Part shown: piece by piece, positions 24,955-34,120 of the stretch
Numbering within the stretch: the stretch's first letter is position 1
Layout: every line of letters starts with the position of its first letter
NCBI RefSeq assembly: GCF_027359575.1
Contig: NZ_CP114784.1
Coordinates: 655,819 to 719,818, forward strand
Direction of reading: 5' to 3'
DNA: 64,000 nucleotides
Origin: Prochlorococcus marinus str. MIT 0917
Lineage (GTDB): Bacteria > Cyanobacteriota > Cyanobacteriia > PCC-6307 > Cyanobiaceae
Notes under the pieces: model-generated
The model's input: the letters and a program-made list of their open reading frames with translations, nothing else
Told to the model about the DNA's origin: nothing
Database searches by the model: none
Translations under genes and position numbers: made by a program

Positions 24955-25124
24955 AAAGTTAGAACGAAGTTAGAATAGAAGCCTATCGAGAACGCTGAGA
25001 ACCCTTGGTATAACTAGACTGCTATACGTTGAATAAAACTCCATAACGTCCAGTTATACCAAGCGATTACAGGCGAAAATCGCGGTTAGACGTAAGTTAG
25101 AAGACTAGAACGAAGTTAGAACAG
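24955..25124. repeat. Dispersed island repeat, copy F (best preserved)
   Basis: Left flank with two GTTAGAA units 11 bp apart; CGCTGAGAACC; a perfect 12-bp palindrome (25004-25015 with 25052-25063) enclosing CTATACGTTGAATAAAACTC and CATAACGTCC; a second 6-bp hairpin (25063-25068 with 25078-25083 approximately, GCGATT / AATCGC); right flank with three or four GTTAGA-type units about 11 bp apart. Reference copy for the family. Confidence 0.9.
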
Positions 25125-25210
25125 ATATAACTATCAAGAAGGAGGCAGAAACGAGAAAGACTGATCGAAGATTTATCAATAAGTGAGTCCATTCATAATT
25201 TCCATACAAT

Positions 25211-26059
25211 TCAGATAATTTCAATATTCCACTGTAATTCACTTTTCAAGTCAGGAGCACCAGTAAAACTTCCTCTTACTGGAGCTACAAGTTCAGACTT
25301 AGAAGAAGAGGCTAGGGTTATATATTTACTATTAATCAAACCACAACCGCTTGGATCAAATCCTCTCCATCCAAAACCAGGTATAAAAACCTCAGTCCAT
25401 GCATGAAGTTCATATTTTTCTGGGGGTTGGTCCATAAATTGATACCCGCTAACGAAACGACTAGGTATGCCAACGCATCGACAAGTCTCCATTAACAAAA
25501 TCGCCAAATCCCTGCAAGAACCAACTCTTTCTCTAAGAGTTCTTCCTGCAGTCCATGCCGGTCCAATATGTCTAGGTGTATATTTAACTCTATCTTTTAT
25601 TAGAGCGATTAATTGATATAAAAAGTCCAATACATTATTTTCGATCCCTACCAATGCCTCTTGAGCAATTTGAATAGCTGCCGGATCATGTTGTCCATTA
25701 AGGAACCAACCTTGAATAAATCCATTCAATGAGCTATTTTCTCCTTCTATTTTCATAGGTAAACTTAGATCATTATAATTTTGTAATTGATATAAATCTG
25801 GATGAGTCTGTGTCTCAATTTCACTTTCTGTCTTAATAAGAAGAGAATCAGTAGGTTCTTTAAAAAATACTTTAAAAATATCATCTCCATTAGCAGAGAT
25901 CAAAGGAAATATTGAATGGGGATAGGGATTAATTTCAAGATCAAAATAATTTAACTTCTGGAAGCCGCCAGACCTGGGTTTCATACAAATCAAATGCTCG
26001 CTAAGAGAGACGGGCTCTTCATAAGAATAAAATAGTTTGTGAATTATTTTCTTTTTCAT
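25211..26059 (-). CDS. Transglutaminase-like protein
   Basis: 282 residues. An N-terminal beta-rich domain (1-130) precedes a transglutaminase-like cysteine peptidase fold: RVGSCRDLAILLMETCRCVG holds the catalytic Cys, LHAWTEVFIPGFGWRGFDPS the His and Asp. Such proteins cleave or form amide bonds. Its start overlaps the stop of the alpha-E gene by 4 bases, and the ATP-grasp gene follows upstream, so the three form one operon. Family analyses have predicted these operons to make and handle a peptide or amide-linked modification; the actual product is unknown. Confidence 0.92.
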   Translation of the reverse strand: MKKKIIHKLFYSYEEPVSLSEHLICMKPRSGGFQKLNYFDLEINPYPHSIFPLISANGDDIFKVFFKEPTDSLLIKTESEIETQTHPDLYQLQNYNDLSLPMKIEGENSSLNGFIQGWFLNGQHDPAAIQIAQEALVGIENNVLDFLYQLIALIKDRVKYTPRHIGPAWTAGRTLRERVGSCRDLAILLMETCRCVGIPSRFVSGYQFMDQPPEKYELHAWTEVFIPGFGWRGFDPSGCGLINSKYITLASSSKSELVAPVRGSFTGAPDLKSELQWNIEII

Positions 26060-27030
26060 TCTTGTAAAGAATCAAAATCAAATCCCTTTTCGTTTATAAA
26101 ATAAAAGCTATGTATAAGATCATTTAATTTATTTAAATCAATTTGAAGACTATCAATAGCCTCATGCAAACCATTTTTAATTAAGTGATCTATTCTTACA
26201 AAACTCCATTTTGATAGTAATAAACCTATTAAACATTCCAGATCATTTGGCTTCTCAGAAACAGGTGAATTTTGAATCTTACCTAAAGATTCTTTAATAC
26301 CCTCAAGACAAAATCTCACAGATCTTGGGAAAATAGGATCTAATAGTAAAAAACTTGCGATTGCATTAGGAGTTATTGATCCTTGTTCAGATCTTCTAAA
26401 CATTTGATAAGCTCCCGCTGAGCGTAATAAAGAAATCCATTGCAGCTCATCTAACGCTCCACCAAGCTCATTTAGATTTGGTAAAAGCAAAAAATATTTT
26501 ACATCTAATATTCTAGAAGTTTTATCCGCTCTCTCAATCAACCTTCCTAATTTACTAAAATGCCATGCAATATCATGACTAAAAGTAGCATCTGTAACTC
26601 CATAAAATAACTGGCAACTTCTTCTTATTTCGAATAATTGTTCTTGAGCAGGTTGATGCCAAATGACCTCACCCTCCTGAATACTCCAAAACAAACTATT
26701 TATTTGTTCCCACATCTCAGAAGTAATAACATCTCTTATTTGGCGAGCATTTTCTCTTGCCATATAAATACAACTAACAATGCTATTTGGATTCTCTCTA
26801 TCTTTAATAAGAAAACTTATTACATCGCTTGAAGTTTTATTCTTATAACTCTTATCGAATTCGTTTCTATCACCACTAGCATCTATTAAAGGCAACCATG
26901 GTTCAGCACTACCAGGCGGACAATCTAGAGCCATAGACTCACTAACTTCAACAAATCTAGAAATATTCTCTGCACGTTCTAAATATCTATTAATCCAATA
27001 AAGTGATTCAGCAACTCTACTAAGTAACAT
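26056..27030 (-). CDS. Alpha-E domain protein
   Basis: 324 residues. MLLSRVAESLYWINRYLERAEN is the hallmark N terminus of alpha-E (DUF403) proteins, an all-helical family with repeated Glu-rich helices (FWSIQEGE, HFSKLGRLIERADKTSRIL). Always seen next to a circularly permuted ATP-grasp enzyme and a transglutaminase-like protein, as here. Overlap of 4 bases with the transglutaminase gene and 5 bases from the ATP-grasp gene means translational coupling. Biochemical role unknown. Confidence 0.93.
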   Translation of the reverse strand: MLLSRVAESLYWINRYLERAENISRFVEVSESMALDCPPGSAEPWLPLIDASGDRNEFDKSYKNKTSSDVISFLIKDRENPNSIVSCIYMARENARQIRDVITSEMWEQINSLFWSIQEGEVIWHQPAQEQLFEIRRSCQLFYGVTDATFSHDIAWHFSKLGRLIERADKTSRILDVKYFLLLPNLNELGGALDELQWISLLRSAGAYQMFRRSEQGSITPNAIASFLLLDPIFPRSVRFCLEGIKESLGKIQNSPVSEKPNDLECLIGLLLSKWSFVRIDHLIKNGLHEAIDSLQIDLNKLNDLIHSFYFINEKGFDFDSLQE

Positions 27031-27035
27031 TTATA

Positions 27036-28481
27036 TTATTGGCTTACCACCCAAGTGTCTTTACACCCTCCACCTTGAGAAGAATTAACAATCAAAGAAT
27101 CTCGTTTTAAAGCAACCCTTGTGAGACCTCCAGGACTTACCCAAGTATTCTTTCCCCTAAGAACATATGGTCTTAAATCAACATGACATGGGTATACTTC
27201 ACCATCACTAAGTGATGGGACCGTAGACAAATCTAGAGTTGGTTGAGCTATATAATTTCTTGGATTAGCTTTGATTTTTGCTGAAAATTTATCAATATCT
27301 ATTTGAGAAGAATGTGGACCTATTAACATTCCATAGCCACCAGCTTCAGAAACACTTTTAACAACTAAGTAATTGAGGTTCTCAAGTACATAATTAAGAT
27401 CTTTTTCCTTTGCGCATACATATGTTTTAACATTATTTATTATAGGTTCCTCTTTTAAATAATATCTAATCATATCTGGCACAAAAGTATAAATTAATTT
27501 ATCATCTGCTAATCCTGTGCCAGGAGCATTTGCAACAGCAACTCTACCCTTACTCATCACATCAAGAAGACCTGGGACTCCAAGCATTGAATCTTTTCTA
27601 AAGAATTTAGGATCTAAAAAATCATCATCTATTCGACGATAAATAACATCAATTTTTTTTATCCCTGAGGTGGTTCTCAAATAAACATTATCATTCTGAC
27701 AAACTAAATCACTTCCTTCAACTAATTGAACTCCCATCTGTTGAGCTAAATAACTATGTTCAAAATATGCGCTATTAAAAACTCCAGGAGTCAATAAAAC
27801 AACTTTTGGATTGTCAGTCCAAACTGCCAATTCCTGAAGTGATTTCAATAAATATGATGGGTAATCATCAATAGGTCTAACAATCCTGCCAGCAAAAAGG
27901 CTAGGGAAAATTCTTTTCATAACTAATCTATTCTCCAAGAAATATGCAACTCCTGAAGGGCACCGAAGATTGTCCTCAAGAACGAGCCAGTCTCCTTTTC
28001 CATCCCTAATTAAATCCAATCCAGACACATGGCACCATTTACCTAATGGCAACACAAATCCCTGCATTTGTGGCCGCCAACCATCAGAACTCTCTATAAA
28101 TTCTCTTGGGATAATCCGATCTTTTATTATTTGCTGTTTACCATAAACATCAGATAAAAATAAATCTATTGCTTCAAGTCTCTGTACAAGTCCTTTTTCT
28201 AGCTCTAACCACTCAGAGGCACCAATTACTCTCGGCAAAGGATCAAAAGGAAGAATCCTTTCAGAACCTTTATTACCGGAGTCGTTAAGACGAAAAGTTG
28301 CTCCATGACGTAGAAGTAATTTTCTTGCAATTTCATGACTTACATTTAACTGGTCTAAACCTATCTTTTTTAAAGACGAAAGAAGAGGCTCAAGGGATGT
28401 TCTAGGAGAAAAATCTTCAGATGTAAAATATTCATCATATCCCTTTTTTGGTTGATAATCTGTAAACATATCAACCTCCAA
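27036..28481 (-). CDS. Circularly permuted type 2 ATP-grasp protein
   Basis: 481 residues. Typical segments: GYDEYFTSEDFSPR, FRLNDSGNKGSERILPFDPL, WLVLEDNLRCPSGVAYFLEN, IDVIYRRIDDDFLDPKFF, VAVANAPGTGLADDKLIYTF, VKSVSEAGGYGMLIGP. This family has an ATP-grasp fold with permuted strand order and should form carboxylate-amine bonds using ATP. It leads the operon with alpha-E and transglutaminase-like genes. Substrate unknown; predicted to join amino acids or amines. Confidence 0.93.
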   Translation of the reverse strand: MEVDMFTDYQPKKGYDEYFTSEDFSPRTSLEPLLSSLKKIGLDQLNVSHEIARKLLLRHGATFRLNDSGNKGSERILPFDPLPRVIGASEWLELEKGLVQRLEAIDLFLSDVYGKQQIIKDRIIPREFIESSDGWRPQMQGFVLPLGKWCHVSGLDLIRDGKGDWLVLEDNLRCPSGVAYFLENRLVMKRIFPSLFAGRIVRPIDDYPSYLLKSLQELAVWTDNPKVVLLTPGVFNSAYFEHSYLAQQMGVQLVEGSDLVCQNDNVYLRTTSGIKKIDVIYRRIDDDFLDPKFFRKDSMLGVPGLLDVMSKGRVAVANAPGTGLADDKLIYTFVPDMIRYYLKEEPIINNVKTYVCAKEKDLNYVLENLNYLVVKSVSEAGGYGMLIGPHSSQIDIDKFSAKIKANPRNYIAQPTLDLSTVPSLSDGEVYPCHVDLRPYVLRGKNTWVSPGGLTRVALKRDSLIVNSSQGGGCKDTWVVSQ

Positions 28482-28693
28482 TTAGTTAATTAAATATGAA
28501 TCAAGCCAGCAATTATTCAGGTAGCTAAAAATACAAAAAAGAATTTAAATATCTCCAGTTTATGATTTAAGTATATTAAAATACAGTTCTTGCATGATCT
28601 TCTATTATTTCCTCATAAATCTCAAGCATCGAACGAACTTAAGGTTATGCATGTTTAGAGGGAAAATAACTAAAAAAGATTTCTAAAATAATT

Positions 28694-28790
28694 CAGAAGT
28701 TAGAACAAAGTTAGAACAGCTATAAAAATCGCTGAAAACCCTTGTTATGACTGGATGCTTATACGTTGAATAAAAACTCCATTACGTCCC
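28694..28790. repeat. Dispersed island repeat, half copy G running into ychF
   Basis: Left flank GAAGTTAGAACAAAGTTAGA, CGCTGAAAACCCTTGTTATG, ACTGGATGCTTATACGTTGA, then ATAAAAACTCCATTACGTCC, where similarity to the family ends. The last about 30 bases are the coding end of ychF on the minus strand. There is no right half. Confidence 0.85.
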
Positions 28791-29850
28791 CTTCATTTAC
28801 TACGTATTCTTTGCCTTCACTTCTTAGCCAACCTTTGTTTCGAGCTTCCGCTAAAGATCCTGCTTCAAGTAGTTTTTTATATGAAATTGTTTGAGCTCGA
28901 ATAAATCCCTTCTCAAAATCTGTATGAATTACCCCAGCTGCTTGAGGAGCTGTCATCCCATCAGAAATGGTCCAGGCTTTTGTTTCTTTTTCTCCAGTAG
29001 TAAAATAAGTGCTTAACCCCAAAAGTCGGTATGTAGCTTTAATCAGACTAATCAAACCGCCTTCTTCAACTCCTAGACCATTTAAATAATCATCTCTTTC
29101 CTCCTCCCCTAATTCAACTAACTCAGCCTCAACTTGCGCTGAAATCTTCACACATTCAGAACCTTCTTTCTTTGCAAGTGTATTTACTTCTTCTGAAAAG
29201 GAATTGCCCTTAGAAAGTTCATCTTCTCCAAGATTAGTTGCATAAATAATTGGTTTTTCCGTTAACAAGCCTAATGGTTTAATTAATTTTTTTTCTTCAT
29301 CAGTTAATGAAATACTCCTTACTGCATTTTCATTTCCAAGGGCCTCACTTAATTTTGCCAATACATCATCTTCTAACTTTGCTTCCTTATTAGTACCTAT
29401 TTGTTTTTTTAATCGAGTTCTACGTTTTTCTATCTGATTTAAATCAGATAATGCTAATTCTAAATTTATTATCTCAATATCTCTTGATGGGTCTACTGAT
29501 CCAGAGACATGAATAACATCATCATCACTAAAACATCTAATCACATGAACTATTGCATCCACCTCCCTTATATTTGCTAAGAATTTGTTACCCAGTCCCT
29601 CACCTTTACTTGCTCCCTTAACAAGACCAGCAATATCAACAAACTCAATTCTAGTTGGAATAATTTGCTTACTATTACTAATTTCAGCAAGCAAATTCAA
29701 ACGTTGATCAGGAACCGAGACAGAACCTACATTGGGTTCAATAGTACAAAAAGGAAAGTTAGCTGCTTGAGCTTGAGCATTTGCAACAAGAGCATTGAAC
29801 AAGGTGGACTTTCCCACATTTGGGAGTCCAACAATTCCGGCCTTAAGCAT
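28759..29850 (-). CDS. ychF: Redox-regulated P-loop ATPase YchF/OLA1
   Basis: 363 residues, the normal length. [14 protein letters not shown] is the Walker A loop, [10 protein letters not shown] and [17 protein letters not shown] are the switch regions, NLGE replaces the NKxD of GTPases as in OLA1-type ATPases, and the C-terminal TGS domain ends in the conserved [10 protein letters not shown]. It is a cytoplasmic ribosome-associated ATPase linked to stress responses. Its last about 10 codons coincide with the core of the dispersed island repeat, so ychF marks the right border of the island. Confidence 0.97.
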   Translation of the reverse strand: MLKAGIVGLPNVGKSTLFNALVANAQAQAANFPFCTIEPNVGSVSVPDQRLNLLAEISNSKQIIPTRIEFVDIAGLVKGASKGEGLGNKFLANIREVDAIVHVIRCFSDDDVIHVSGSVDPSRDIEIINLELALSDLNQIEKRRTRLKKQIGTNKEAKLEDDVLAKLSEALGNENAVRSISLTDEEKKLIKPLGLLTEKPIIYATNLGEDELSKGNSFSEEVNTLAKKEGSECVKISAQVEAELVELGEEERDDYLNGLGVEEGGLISLIKATYRLLGLSTYFTTGEKETKAWTISDGMTAPQAAGVIHTDFEKGFIRAQTISYKKLLEAGSLAEARNKGWLRSEGKEYVVNEGDVMEFLFNV

Positions 29851-30016
29851 TGAAACGATTCATTGAAGGAACCCAGCGGATTAATCTGACTAAATTAAAC
29901 CCAATAGTGCCCATTAACAGCGAAAATATTGTTATAAATCTCTTAAGGAAAGTTTTTAAGATTTTTCTTTACATCGTCCAAACTTCTAAAACTCTTGAGT
30001 AATTGATTTTCACAAA

Positions 30017-31090
30017 ATGATTTGGAAAAATTTCAAAAAGAAAAAAGTTATAGGCCTCATAGCACTTTCATTCTTAAGTGTTGGTGGCATTAGTTTTAAA
30101 CTTTTACAAGGAGATGGGTCTAATAAAGACATAAGTGAATTTACAATTGCAGCTGAAAGCGGCAGATTGCCTGGATTGATAACAGCAAGTGGGGAATTAA
30201 AAGCAAATAAAAGCGTAAATGTAAGCCCCAAAAGGCAAGGAATACTTGAAGAGATTTTCGTGGACGAAGGCGATCAGGTAAAGAAAGGAGATCTGATTGC
30301 AAAAATGGATTTTGGAGACTTGAAATTTAGAATTGACGAAATAAAAGCTAACTATGAGACTCAAAAATCAAGCTATAAAAGAAGGGAGATGCTTTTTAAT
30401 GAAGGGGCCATAAGTGCCGAAGAGTATGAAGAATATAAAAATAGATTTTTAAAAAGCAAAGCTAAATTCAAACAAATAGAAGTCGAAGAGAATGAGACAA
30501 ACATAAGAGCACCATTTAGAGGAGTAATAACTAGCAGATACGCAGTTCCTGGGGCATTTGTAACTCCTACAACCTCTGCTTCTTCATCAAGAGAGGGTGG
30601 TGCTACAAGTTCATCAATAGTCGAGCTTTCTCAAGGTCTTGAAATAGTTGCGAAAGTTCCTGAGAGTGATATTGGAAGAATAAAAACAGGTCAAGAAGCA
30701 AGTATCAGGGTAGATGCTTTTCCTGATAAGCGTTTTAAAGCAGTTGTTTCCAAAATCTCTCCAAGTGCAATCAAGAACAACAACGTAACTTCATTTGAAG
30801 TTACGTTGTTGTTGAGCAAAAGGCCTGAAGATTTACGCCTAGGCATGACATCTGATATCAACTTTCAAACTGGAGCAACCAAAATCAGCACGCTTATTCC
30901 AACAGTTGCAATTGTCACGGAAGAAGGAAAAGCTGGAGTACTTGTAGTTGGAAATAACAATCAACCAACATTTAAAAAAGTTGAATTGGGTACAAGTAGT
31001 GGTAGCAAGACTGCAATAATATCTGGATTAGATCCTGGAGAGAAAGTTTTTATTGATCTTCCTCCTTGGGCTAAAAAAAGAAAAAATTAA
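30017..31090 (+). CDS. Efflux periplasmic adaptor (HlyD/MacA type)
   Basis: 357 residues. N-terminal membrane anchor (VIGLIALSFLSVGGISFKLL), lipoyl-like domain (SVNVSPKRQGILEEIFVDEG, DQVKKGDLIAKMD), a short helical hairpin (about 95-150), beta-barrel part (APFRGVITSRYAVPGAFV) and a membrane-proximal domain (GEKVFIDLPPW at the end). It would bridge an inner-membrane pump to an outer-membrane channel. No pump gene sits next to it; polA follows by 26 bases. The coding sequence contains a 17-bp perfect hairpin at 30776-30813. Confidence 0.88.
   Translation: MIWKNFKKKKVIGLIALSFLSVGGISFKLLQGDGSNKDISEFTIAAESGRLPGLITASGELKANKSVNVSPKRQGILEEIFVDEGDQVKKGDLIAKMDFGDLKFRIDEIKANYETQKSSYKRREMLFNEGAISAEEYEEYKNRFLKSKAKFKQIEVEENETNIRAPFRGVITSRYAVPGAFVTPTTSASSSREGGATSSSIVELSQGLEIVAKVPESDIGRIKTGQEASIRVDAFPDKRFKAVVSKISPSAIKNNNVTSFEVTLLLSKRPEDLRLGMTSDINFQTGATKISTLIPTVAIVTEEGKAGVLVVGNNNQPTFKKVELGTSSGSKTAIISGLDPGEKVFIDLPPWAKKRKN
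30776..30813. other. 17-bp perfect palindrome inside the adaptor gene
   Basis: 30776-30792 pairs with 30797-30813 around the loop ATTT. It encodes the family-conserved NVTSFEVTLLL, so selection on protein alone does not require such pairing. No T run follows. Confidence 0.75.
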
Positions 31091-31116
31091 TAAATTAATC
31101 TCATCATGAATGTTTC

Positions 31117-34077
31117 ATGAAAGAAATAAAAAAGCCAACTTTATTATTAATTGATGGCCACTCATTAGCTTTTAGAAGTTTTTATGCTTTTAGCAAAGGT
31201 GGGGAAGGAGGCCTTACGACAAAAGATGGTTTACCTACAAGTGTTACCTATGGTTTTCTAAAAAGTCTTTTAGATAATTGCAAATCTCTCAAACCAAAAG
31301 GGATAACAATTGCTTTTGATACCGCTGAGCCAACATTTCGCCACAAAGAAGATCCAAACTACAAAGCGAATCGGGATGTCGCACCAGATATATTTTTTCA
31401 AGATTTAGACCAGCTTGAAGAGATTCTCAAAGAAAGCCTGAATCTCTCAATCTGCAAAGCCCCAGGCTATGAGGCTGATGATGTCTTAGGAACACTCGCC
31501 AACAATGCCGCTGAAAAAGGGTGGAGTGTAAGAATTCTATCTGGAGATAGAGACTTATTCCAATTAGTTGATGATGAAAGAGACATAGCAGTCTTGTACA
31601 TGGGAGGAGGTCCCTACGCAAAAAGCGGAAATCCTAAACTTATTAAGGAAGAGGGCGTAAGGGATAAACTTGGAGTCAATCCAAACAAGGTTATTGATCT
31701 GAAAGCCTTAACTGGTGATAGCTCAGATAATATTCCAGGAGTCAAAGGAGTTGGTCCAAAAACGGCTATAAATCTTTTAAACGAAAACAATGATCTCGAT
31801 GGAGTTTATAAATCACTCCAAGAGCTAGAGCAAGAAGGCGAAAAAGCTAAACGAGGCGCAATAAAAGGAGCCGTAAGATTAAAGCTAAAAGCAGATAAAA
31901 ATAATGCATATCTCTCAAGAAAACTTGCAGAAATATTAATTAAAATTCCTATAAGTCCAAAAATAGAACATAACTTAGAAGGTATTAATGAATCAAAACT
32001 AACTGAAAGCCTTGAAAAACTTGAGTTACATAGTTTATTAAAACAAGTTTCAACTTTTAAAGCGCTATTTTCTAAAGAAGGATTATCAGAGCAAGACAAT
32101 AATCGCTCATCAAAAGAAAGTAAGACCGTTAATAATAAAAGTGAGAATATTGAAATAACTAAGCTTAATGGAACAAAAGAGATTCCTCAGATAGAGCCTA
32201 AGATTATAGATAATCTGGAAGAACTTAATAATTTTGTTGCAAAAATAATGAAACATACTGATGAGACAAAACCAATAGCCATTGATACTGAAACAACTAA
32301 TTTGAATCCATTTAAAGCTGAACTTGTTGGCTTAGGATTTTGTTTTGGTGAATCATTAAAAGATATAGCTTATATACCAATAGGGCATCAAAATAAAGAA
32401 TCCCATTTAATAGAAATTAATCCAATAAAACAATTAAAGATTGAAGAAGTTATCTTTGCACTTAAGGATTGGTTTGCTAGTAATGAAAATCCTAAAACCC
32501 TACAGAATACAAAATACGACAGACTGATTCTACTAAGACACGGAATTATATTAAATGGCGTTGTAATTGATACTTTACTTGCAGATTATATATGTGATGC
32601 AACTCTTAAACATAGTTTAGATGAAATTGCTTATAGAGAATTTGGATTTAAGCCCAAAAGTTTTTCTGATGTTGTCAAAAAAGGAGAAGACTTTTCTTAT
32701 GTGGACATTAAGTCTGCAAGTATGTACTGCGGGATGGACGTTTATTTAACAAGAAAATTAGCAGTTATTTATATTAATAGATTAAAAGAAAAAAGTATAA
32801 AATTAATAAACTTACTCAAAGAAGTTGAACAACCACTTGAGCAGGTTTTAGCAGAAATCGAATCCACAGGCATCATTATTGATATACCTTATCTAAAAGA
32901 TTTATCTTTAGAGTTAACAAAAAAATTAAATACTATAGAGGAAGAAGTATATAAGATTGCAGGAAGTGAATTTAACCTTTCATCACCTAAACAATTAGGT
33001 GAATTACTTTTTGAGAAACTTGATTTAGATAGGAAGAAATCAAGAAAAACAAAAACAGGATGGAGTACAGATGCAGGTGTATTGGAAAAGCTGGAATCAG
33101 ACCATCCAATAGTAAAAATGATCATTGAACATCGCACAATAAGCAAGTTGCTTAATACTTATGTAGACGCTTTGCCTCAGCTTATTGAAAAAGAAACGGG
33201 AAGAGTACATACAGATTTCAATCAAGCCGTAACCGCTACTGGAAGATTAAGTAGCAGCAATCCAAATCTCCAAAATATACCTGTCAGAACTGAATTTAGT
33301 AGACGGATAAGAAAAGCTTTTCTTCCGCAAAAAGATTGGAAACTTCTAAGCGCAGACTACTCACAAATTGAACTTCGTATACTCACACATCTTTCAGGTG
33401 AAGAAGTACTAAAAAATGCTTATTTAAAAAATGAAGATGTCCACTCTTTAACAGCAAAAATTTTATTTGAAAAAGATGCCATTGACGCCGATGAAAGAAG
33501 AATAGGAAAAACAATAAATTTTGGGGTTATTTATGGTATGGGGGCTCAAAGGTTTGCAAGATCAACGGGCGTCACATTAATAGAAGCAAAATATTTTTTA
33601 AGTAAATTCAAAGAACGTTATCCAGCCGTTTTTAAATTTTTAGAATATCAAGAAAGACTTGCCTTAAGCCAAGGGTTTGTTGAAACATTGCTAGGGAGAA
33701 GACGTTATTTTCATTTCAATAAAAATGGGCTTGGAAGACTTCTGGGAACTCCCCCAAATGAAATTGATTTAACTACAGCCAGAAGAGCAGGTATGGAAGC
33801 ACAACAATTAAGAGCCGCAGCAAACGCACCTATTCAAGGCTCAAGTGCAGACATAATTAAGCTAGCAATGATTCAATTGCATTCAGCTTTAAGACAGACT
33901 GGATTGGCAGCGAAAATTCTACTTCAAGTGCATGATGAACTCGTGCTAGAAGTTGATCCCAAAGATTTAGAGGAAACAAAACTCCTTGTCCAAAACACTA
34001 TGGAAAATGCTATAAAACTTAGTGTCCCTCTTATCGTTGAAACTGGCGTTGGAGTAAATTGGATGGAGGCAAAATAG
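31117..34077 (+). CDS. polA: DNA polymerase I
   Basis: 986 residues. N-terminal 5'-3' exonuclease (LLIDGHSLAFRSFYAF; ALTGDSSDNIPGVKGVGPKT helix-hairpin-helix), middle 3'-5' proofreading domain with intact acidic residues (AIDTETTNL with Asp390 and Glu392; YCGMDVYLTRKL), and C-terminal polymerase: motif A LLSADYSQIELRIL (Asp747), the O helix RRIGKTINFGVIYGMG, and motif C VHDELVLEV (His939, Asp940). It fills gaps in repair and removes RNA primers. All three activities look intact. Follows the adaptor gene by 26 bases. Confidence 0.98.
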   Translation: MKEIKKPTLLLIDGHSLAFRSFYAFSKGGEGGLTTKDGLPTSVTYGFLKSLLDNCKSLKPKGITIAFDTAEPTFRHKEDPNYKANRDVAPDIFFQDLDQLEEILKESLNLSICKAPGYEADDVLGTLANNAAEKGWSVRILSGDRDLFQLVDDERDIAVLYMGGGPYAKSGNPKLIKEEGVRDKLGVNPNKVIDLKALTGDSSDNIPGVKGVGPKTAINLLNENNDLDGVYKSLQELEQEGEKAKRGAIKGAVRLKLKADKNNAYLSRKLAEILIKIPISPKIEHNLEGINESKLTESLEKLELHSLLKQVSTFKALFSKEGLSEQDNNRSSKESKTVNNKSENIEITKLNGTKEIPQIEPKIIDNLEELNNFVAKIMKHTDETKPIAIDTETTNLNPFKAELVGLGFCFGESLKDIAYIPIGHQNKESHLIEINPIKQLKIEEVIFALKDWFASNENPKTLQNTKYDRLILLRHGIILNGVVIDTLLADYICDATLKHSLDEIAYREFGFKPKSFSDVVKKGEDFSYVDIKSASMYCGMDVYLTRKLAVIYINRLKEKSIKLINLLKEVEQPLEQVLAEIESTGIIIDIPYLKDLSLELTKKLNTIEEEVYKIAGSEFNLSSPKQLGELLFEKLDLDRKKSRKTKTGWSTDAGVLEKLESDHPIVKMIIEHRTISKLLNTYVDALPQLIEKETGRVHTDFNQAVTATGRLSSSNPNLQNIPVRTEFSRRIRKAFLPQKDWKLLSADYSQIELRILTHLSGEEVLKNAYLKNEDVHSLTAKILFEKDAIDADERRIGKTINFGVIYGMGAQRFARSTGVTLIEAKYFLSKFKERYPAVFKFLEYQERLALSQGFVETLLGRRRYFHFNKNGLGRLLGTPPNEIDLTTARRAGMEAQQLRAAANAPIQGSSADIIKLAMIQLHSALRQTGLAAKILLQVHDELVLEVDPKDLEETKLLVQNTMENAIKLSVPLIVETGVGVNWMEAK

Positions 34078-34120
34078 TTGCTGACAAATTCAATAATTTC
34101 TCACATTTTTATCTAAGAAA

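Noticed and set aside
20685..25124. CRISPR array
   Set aside because: The repeat copies are long, widely spaced and diverged, with no regular spacers and no cas genes.
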